Assembly: GCA_050947015.1 (NCBI GenBank)
Contig: JBMNVT010000005.1
Location: forward strand, 1 to 64,000
DNA length: 64,000 nt
Direction: 5' to 3'
Origin: CAKXIK01 sp050947015
GTDB lineage: Bacteria; Bacillota; Clostridia; Oscillospirales; Acutalibacteraceae
In this document: one piece after another, positions 60,703 to 64,000 of the stretch
How the letters are laid out: each line of letters begins with the position of its first letter
Position numbering within the stretch: position 1 is the first letter of the stretch
Position numbers and translations under genes: made by a program
Notes under the pieces: generated by a model
What the model saw: the letters and a program-made list of their open reading frames with translations, nothing else
What the model was told of the DNA's origin: nothing
The model's database searches: none

Positions 60703-61164
60703 ATGACGATTACCGAAAAAGTGGCCTACCTGAAAGGATTAATGGAAGGGCTTGAGCTGGATACCTCCAGCAAAGAGGGCAAGGTGCTCAAGGCGGTTGT
60801 AGATGTGCTGGACGATATGGCACTTTCTGTAACAGATATTGAGGACGATCTTGCGGAACTGAGCGATCAGGTCGATGAAATCGACGAAGATCTCTCCGAA
60901 GTGGAGGACGAGGTTTTTGGCGATGCGGATGAGTGCTGTGATTGTGATGACGACGATTGTGATTGCTGCGATGGCGATGACGATGACTTCTATGAGGTGA
61001 CCTGCTCCAAATGCGGAGAGACCACTTATATCACTGGCGCAATTCTTGACGAAGGCAAAATGGAATGCCCCAACTGCGGCGAAGAACTGGAGTTTGATGT
61101 TGTGGTGGACGAAGATGAAGACCATTGCGGTTGCGGCTGTGACTGCGGCTGCGGAGACAAATAA
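60703..61164 (+). CDS. CD1247-like acidic protein with Cys-rich segments and zinc ribbon
   Basis: 153 aa. The N-terminal 60 residues, EKVAYLKGLMEGLELDTSSKEGKVLKAVVDVLDDMA followed by an acidic helix, match the CD1247 N-terminal domain of Clostridia. Then comes a very acidic Cys stretch (CCDCDDDDCDCCDGDDDD), a zinc ribbon (CSKCGETT ... CPNCGEELEF), and an end rich in Cys and Gly (HCGCGCDCGCGDK). The protein is cytoplasmic by sequence and function is unknown; the Cys/Asp clusters suggest metal binding or storage. RBS AAAGGGGG. A DUF6323-like gene converges on its 3' end and overlaps it by 139 bases. Confidence 0.8.
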   Translation: MTITEKVAYLKGLMEGLELDTSSKEGKVLKAVVDVLDDMALSVTDIEDDLAELSDQVDEIDEDLSEVEDEVFGDADECCDCDDDDCDCCDGDDDDFYEVTCSKCGETTYITGAILDEGKMECPNCGEELEFDVVVDEDEDHCGCGCDCGCGDK

Positions 61165-61703
61165 GTTTCCCTTTCTTCTTTGATGGTAGCAAAAATGGCG
61201 TACCCGCTCGGGTACGCCATTTTTTGTGCAGAGAGAATGGAGCTGCAGGGCGTTAGGCCGATGGCGTTGGCAGCGACCGGCTCGTACAGGTTAATCAATA
61301 ATTCACGGTAGTCCCGGCAAGCAGCCTTTAATAAGGAAAGAACCGGTGAAACATCAAACTTGCCGAGAAGTTCATTTTCCAGAAGTATGTGGCGAAGGTA
61401 TTCTGAATCTGTTATTTCTTCAAACAGCAGTTCTTGTAATGCCGCAAGGGTTGCTGCGTATTTTCGCGGAGCAAGATAAGGTGAATTTGCAAAGGCTGCG
61501 GCAAGCTGCTGCAAGATACCACCTCCAAGCTCGACCCTGCCGGAATTTTTAAGCGCCTCAGCGTGTTCTACGCAAAGCTCCTGCATCTCCAAGGGGGAAA
61601 GCTGCAGACCAAATTCAGCCGTAATCCGGTTACGGTTTTCCATTTCCTGTATGTCCTGTGCGGCAAAAAGAAGTTGCTGTTCCGGTAAAAGATATAGATC
61701 CAT
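61026..61703 (-). CDS. DUF6323-like protein with extended C-terminus reading into the convergent gene
   Basis: 225 aa as read. Residues 1-165 (MDLYLLPEQQLLFAAQDIQE ... VAANAIGLTPCSSILSAQK) form an Ala/Leu/Glu-rich helical protein I associate with DUF6323; function unknown. A good RBS, GGAAGGAG, precedes the ATG at 61703. After residue 165 the frame passes through a strong terminator (61191-61225) and then 139 bases of the opposite CD1247-like coding sequence. There it encodes a low-complexity tail (SPQPQSQPQPQW, then Ser/Thr runs) that is only the antisense of acidic codons. The natural end is probably near 61210, and the stop codon seems lost. Confidence 0.6.
   Translation of the reverse strand: MDLYLLPEQQLLFAAQDIQEMENRNRITAEFGLQLSPLEMQELCVEHAEALKNSGRVELGGGILQQLAAAFANSPYLAPRKYAATLAALQELLFEEITDSEYLRHILLENELLGKFDVSPVLSLLKAACRDYRELLINLYEPVAANAIGLTPCSSILSAQKMAYPSGYAIFATIKEERETYLSPQPQSQPQPQWSSSSSTTTSNSSSSPQLGHSILPSSRIAPVI
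61191..61225. terminator. Bidirectional terminator between the CD1247-like and DUF6323-like genes
   Basis: ATGGCGTACCC (61195-61205) and GGGTACGCCAT (61210-61220), perfect 11-bp stem with a 4-base loop, with AAAA before and TTTTT after, so it works in both directions. In the minus direction it lies upstream of the first in-frame stop of the DUF6323-like frame. Confidence 0.85.
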
Positions 61704-61746
61704 GCTGATACGCTCCTTCCGGGTGTTCTGTGTTTTTGTCTTATGC

Positions 61747-61787
61747 TTGACAAATTGTATTGTTTGTATTATTATAAATAATACAAA
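61747..61787 (+). promoter_or_regulatory. Promoter with perfect 25-base operator palindrome for the GntR operon
   Basis: TTGACA (61747-61752), 17-base spacer, TATTAT (61770-61775). Overlapping the -10 box is TTTGTATTATT (61763-61773), ATA, AATAATACAAA (61777-61787), an inverted repeat with no mismatch. Its position blocks RNA polymerase, so the encoded GntR-type repressor probably controls its own operon. Confidence 0.82.
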
Positions 61788-61828
61788 ATGTACTTTTAGA
61801 ATGAATCGGAAAGGGGAGAAACAGGAGA

Positions 61829-62197
61829 ATGCTGCTGCAGCTGAACTTTTCGTCCGACCTTCCGATTTACCAGCAGATTCGCAATCAGATCGTGGTTGGC
61901 ATCGCGTCGGGCCAGCTGAATCCGGGCGACCGGCTACCTACTATTCGCGCGCTGGCGGATGAATCGGGCGTGAATGTCATGACGGTCAACAAAGCGTATT
62001 CGCTGCTTAAGCAGGAAGGATATCTGCTGGCAGACCGGCGCGGCGGAACGGTTGTGGCGGGCGACCCGGGCCCGAACTGTCTTTCGGCACAATCGGAAGC
62101 AACGCTTTCCGTCATCATTTCCGAAGCAAAGCTGGCTGGAATGGAGAAAGATGATTTTCTAAGGCTTTGCACCCGGCTTTTTGAAGGAAAACCGTAA
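61829..62197 (+). CDS. GntR family transcriptional regulator, YtrA subfamily
   Basis: 122 aa, the short form. The winged helix is LPIYQQIRNQIVVGIASGQLNPGDRLPTIRALADESGVNVMTVNKAYSLLKQEGYL, and the brief C-terminal helix pair of the YtrA group follows (no large effector domain). Such repressors usually control ABC transporters encoded in their own operon, and here a membrane protein and an ABC ATPase follow. RBS AACAGGAG. It overlies its own operator at 61763-61787. Confidence 0.92.
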   Translation: MLLQLNFSSDLPIYQQIRNQIVVGIASGQLNPGDRLPTIRALADESGVNVMTVNKAYSLLKQEGYLLADRRGGTVVAGDPGPNCLSAQSEATLSVIISEAKLAGMEKDDFLRLCTRLFEGKP

Positions 62198-62246
62198 TGT
62201 TGCAGCCGCAGGGGTATTTCTGTTTTCTGCAGAAAGGAAGATCCGT

Positions 62247-63638
62247 ATGAGAGATACCATGGTCGGGATGATTCTGTATTTGATCTGTCTTCCGGTGCTG
62301 TTTGTCATGGCGGCGTTTTTTGTTAATGAAACGAAACCAAAAAAGAATATTATTCTCGGGGTAACGCTGCCGTTTTTTACAAGAGATGACGAACGGGTGG
62401 CGCAAATTTGTTTTGAATTTAAAAAGAAGATCTGGATCGCCTCAATCTTGTTGGCGGCTCTGGGAATCCCGATTTCTTTCCTCCCTTATTTCTCTGTTCA
62501 GCTGACTGCTTTTTTTCTCTGGCTTCTGGCGGTTATTTTTGTGCCAAATCTGCTTTTTGCCAGAGCGCATCTGCGACTGAAAGCGCTGAAGCGCAGAAAA
62601 AAGTGGTTTTTTCAACAGTATGCGGGCCAGACAATAGTGGACTTAAGTACGGTTGGCAGGACTCGCGGACCGCTTTCCGGCTGGTGGTTTTTTCCGCCGC
62701 TTTTGCTTAGTCTGCTGCCCGCGCTGCTTGCTGCAGTTACATATCGCGGTGAAGAGCTGACGGGTTGGCTTGTTTCGTGCGGTGCGCTTTTCGCAATGGT
62801 GTTGCTCAGTTTTTGCTGTTATCCGCTTATCTTCCGGCAAAAGGCAGACGTAGTGGATGAAAATTCCGCGGTTAACGCAGCGCTGACCAATGTTCGTAGG
62901 ATCAACTGGGGAAGAGCGTGGATCGATATTTCCTGGGCGACTGCGTTGTTGGGGCTTGGATTCTGGTTTTTCAGAGATCAGCCGGTCGGTATTCTGGTGC
63001 TTTCTGGCGTATATACGCTGTTGCTGATGGCGCTTTGTTTTTATACCGAGTTTTCTACCCGCCATGCACAGGAAATACTTACGGCACAATGCGGGAAGGT
63101 TCAATATGTCGACGAGGATGCCTATTGGATCTGGGGAATGTTTTACTGCAACCCGAACGACCGTCATCTTGCCGTCAACGACCGCGTAGGTATGAATATG
63201 AGCCTTAATCTGGCGCGCCCTGCCGGAAAAGTGATCATGGGCGTCTGCGCTCTGTTAATTGCCGCTATGCCGCTGATCGGCATCTGGGCAATGGCGCAGG
63301 AGTTTTCTCCGCGGACGGTACGGATGACGGAAGAGGCATGCGCCGTTACACACTTGACCGAGCAGTTTTCGGTACCGTACAGCGAAATTCGTTCAGTCAG
63401 CCTGACAAAGGAGCTGCCGCAATACTCCCGTTTGGTAGGTACCGGGCTGGACTCGCTCTGTGAAGGTCGTTTCAGAGTCGGCGAATATGGTGTGTGTGTC
63501 GTGTCCTTCGACCCCCGGCAGAAATTGTATCTGATTTTGCAGACAGACGCGGAAGCGTATATTTTTAATCTGGAATCGCCTGAGCAGACGAAAAACTGTT
63601 ATGTGGAGATTCAGGAAAGAAGGAATCAAAATGAGTGA
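62247..63638 (+). CDS. Multi-pass membrane protein with DUF1648/DUF5808-like regions
   Basis: 463 aa from 62247 (RBS AGAAAGGAAG). About nine hydrophobic segments are spread over the protein, beginning MVGMILYLICLPVLFVMAAF. The DUF5808-like motif is YWIWGMFYCNPNDRHLAVNDRVGMNMSLNLARP. The last 100 residues look like an extracytoplasmic or PH-like domain (VPYSEIRSVSLTKELPQYSRL). Homologues sit between GntR/YtrA-type repressors and ABC ATPases and are suspected sensor or transport-accessory proteins. The stop overlaps the ATPase start by 8 bases. Confidence 0.75.
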   Translation: MRDTMVGMILYLICLPVLFVMAAFFVNETKPKKNIILGVTLPFFTRDDERVAQICFEFKKKIWIASILLAALGIPISFLPYFSVQLTAFFLWLLAVIFVPNLLFARAHLRLKALKRRKKWFFQQYAGQTIVDLSTVGRTRGPLSGWWFFPPLLLSLLPALLAAVTYRGEELTGWLVSCGALFAMVLLSFCCYPLIFRQKADVVDENSAVNAALTNVRRINWGRAWIDISWATALLGLGFWFFRDQPVGILVLSGVYTLLLMALCFYTEFSTRHAQEILTAQCGKVQYVDEDAYWIWGMFYCNPNDRHLAVNDRVGMNMSLNLARPAGKVIMGVCALLIAAMPLIGIWAMAQEFSPRTVRMTEEACAVTHLTEQFSVPYSEIRSVSLTKELPQYSRLVGTGLDSLCEGRFRVGEYGVCVVSFDPRQKLYLILQTDAEAYIFNLESPEQTKNCYVEIQERRNQNE

Positions 63639-64000
63639 ACCGATTTTGGAGATTAAGCATCTGACAAAGCTCTATGGCGCAAAAAAGGCTGTGGATAATT
63701 TGAGCCTCAAGATTTTTCCGGGTACGATTTACGGTTTTATCGGCCATAACGGAGCGGGAAAAACAACAACGATCAAAGCCTGCTGCGGGATTTTACCGTT
63801 TGAACAGGGAGAAATTCTGATCGGCGGCAAATCCATTCAAGCAGACCCTATCGGCTGCAAAAAGGAAATTGCCTATCTTCCCGACAACCCCGATCTTTAC
63901 GAATTTCTTTCCGGCGTTCGATATCTGAATTTTGTGGCGGACGTTTACGGTGTTCCGCAGAAGGAGCGAGAGGAACGCATTCGCCAATACGCGGATCTGT
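63631..64000 (+). CDS. ABC transporter ATP-binding protein, partial at window edge
   Basis: The first 123 residues are present: MSEPILEIKHLTKLYGAKKA, Walker A FIGHNGAGKTTTIK and the Q-loop region EIAYLPDNPDLYEF. The signature motif and Walker B lie beyond the edge. It resembles the YtrB/BcrA-type exporter ATPases. It overlaps the DUF5808-like gene by 8 bases and should be followed by its permease. By context it belongs to a GntR-regulated export or envelope-stress operon. Confidence 0.93.
   Translation, partial: MSEPILEIKHLTKLYGAKKAVDNLSLKIFPGTIYGFIGHNGAGKTTTIKACCGILPFEQGEILIGGKSIQADPIGCKKEIAYLPDNPDLYEFLSGVRYLNFVADVYGVPQKEREERIRQYADL

Noticed and set aside
60940..61000. Acidic Asp/Cys codon run as a microsatellite or simple repeat
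   Set aside because: The stretch is in frame, mixed in codon use, and part of a protein with a conserved N-terminus and zinc ribbon, so it is coding rather than a slipped repeat.

Overview
The window is one piece of a chromosome from a spore-forming, low-to-mid GC Gram-positive anaerobe. The spoIIAA-spoIIAB-sigF operon, the MurT/GatD-type pair, the YesM/YesN-type two-component system, the AUU-started infC, the CIRCE-controlled htpG and the gene order rpsU / yqeG-aroQ-Xaa-Pro peptidase-efp all point to Clostridia, most likely Oscillospirales (old Ruminococcaceae). This placement is an inference from gene content and is not proven. I see no rRNA, tRNA, CRISPR array or complete mobile element.

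Layout. 1-6600 is accessory: a ZIP metal transporter whose reading frame changes character at about 110-125, a DUF1893 protein, an AEC transporter divergent from an AraC regulator, and a response regulator / sensor kinase / MATE efflux set. 6750-11200 holds htpG under a perfect CIRCE operator, trmB and a VanY-type carboxypeptidase lipoprotein. 11300-24000 is a carbohydrate-uptake region: a lipoprotein binding protein, two permeases, a YesM/YesN-like sensor and regulator, a Gfo/Idh/MocA dehydrogenase, an AraC regulator and two TIM-barrel sugar isomerases/epimerases. Inside it lies a FAD-dependent dehydrogenase (COG2509 type) preceded by a purine-type riboswitch. 24250-33750 has the sigma-F operon, mscL with a zinc-ribbon tail, a PflX-like radical SAM enzyme, a DEDDh exonuclease, typA and a small RNA-methyltransferase operon with a structured leader.

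33800-38200 is an envelope block: murT, a gatD homologue that has lost its catalytic Cys and His, a membrane-anchored cadherin-like surface protein and an orphan family-3 binding lipoprotein. 38200-60650 is a long housekeeping stretch on the + strand: infC-rpmI-rplT with an attenuator-like leader, an rRNA methyltransferase, dprA, topA, trmFO, plsX, rnc, smc, ftsY, rdgB, a HAD phosphatase, yhbY, nadD, yqeK, rsfS, leuS, rpsU, yqeG, aroQ, an aminopeptidase and efp. 60700-64000 holds an acidic Cys-rich CD1247-like protein, a convergent DUF6323-like gene that runs into it, and a GntR/YtrA-type operon with a perfect operator palindrome, a DUF5808-like membrane protein and the start of an ABC ATPase cut by the window edge.

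The most interesting points are the catalytically dead-looking GatD beside an intact MurT, the guanine-type riboswitch wired as an apparent ON switch for a FAD dehydrogenase, and the convergent overlap at 61026-61225, where a terminator lies inside a reading frame. None of these is a wholly new system that I can demonstrate, but the first two are testable departures from the usual form.
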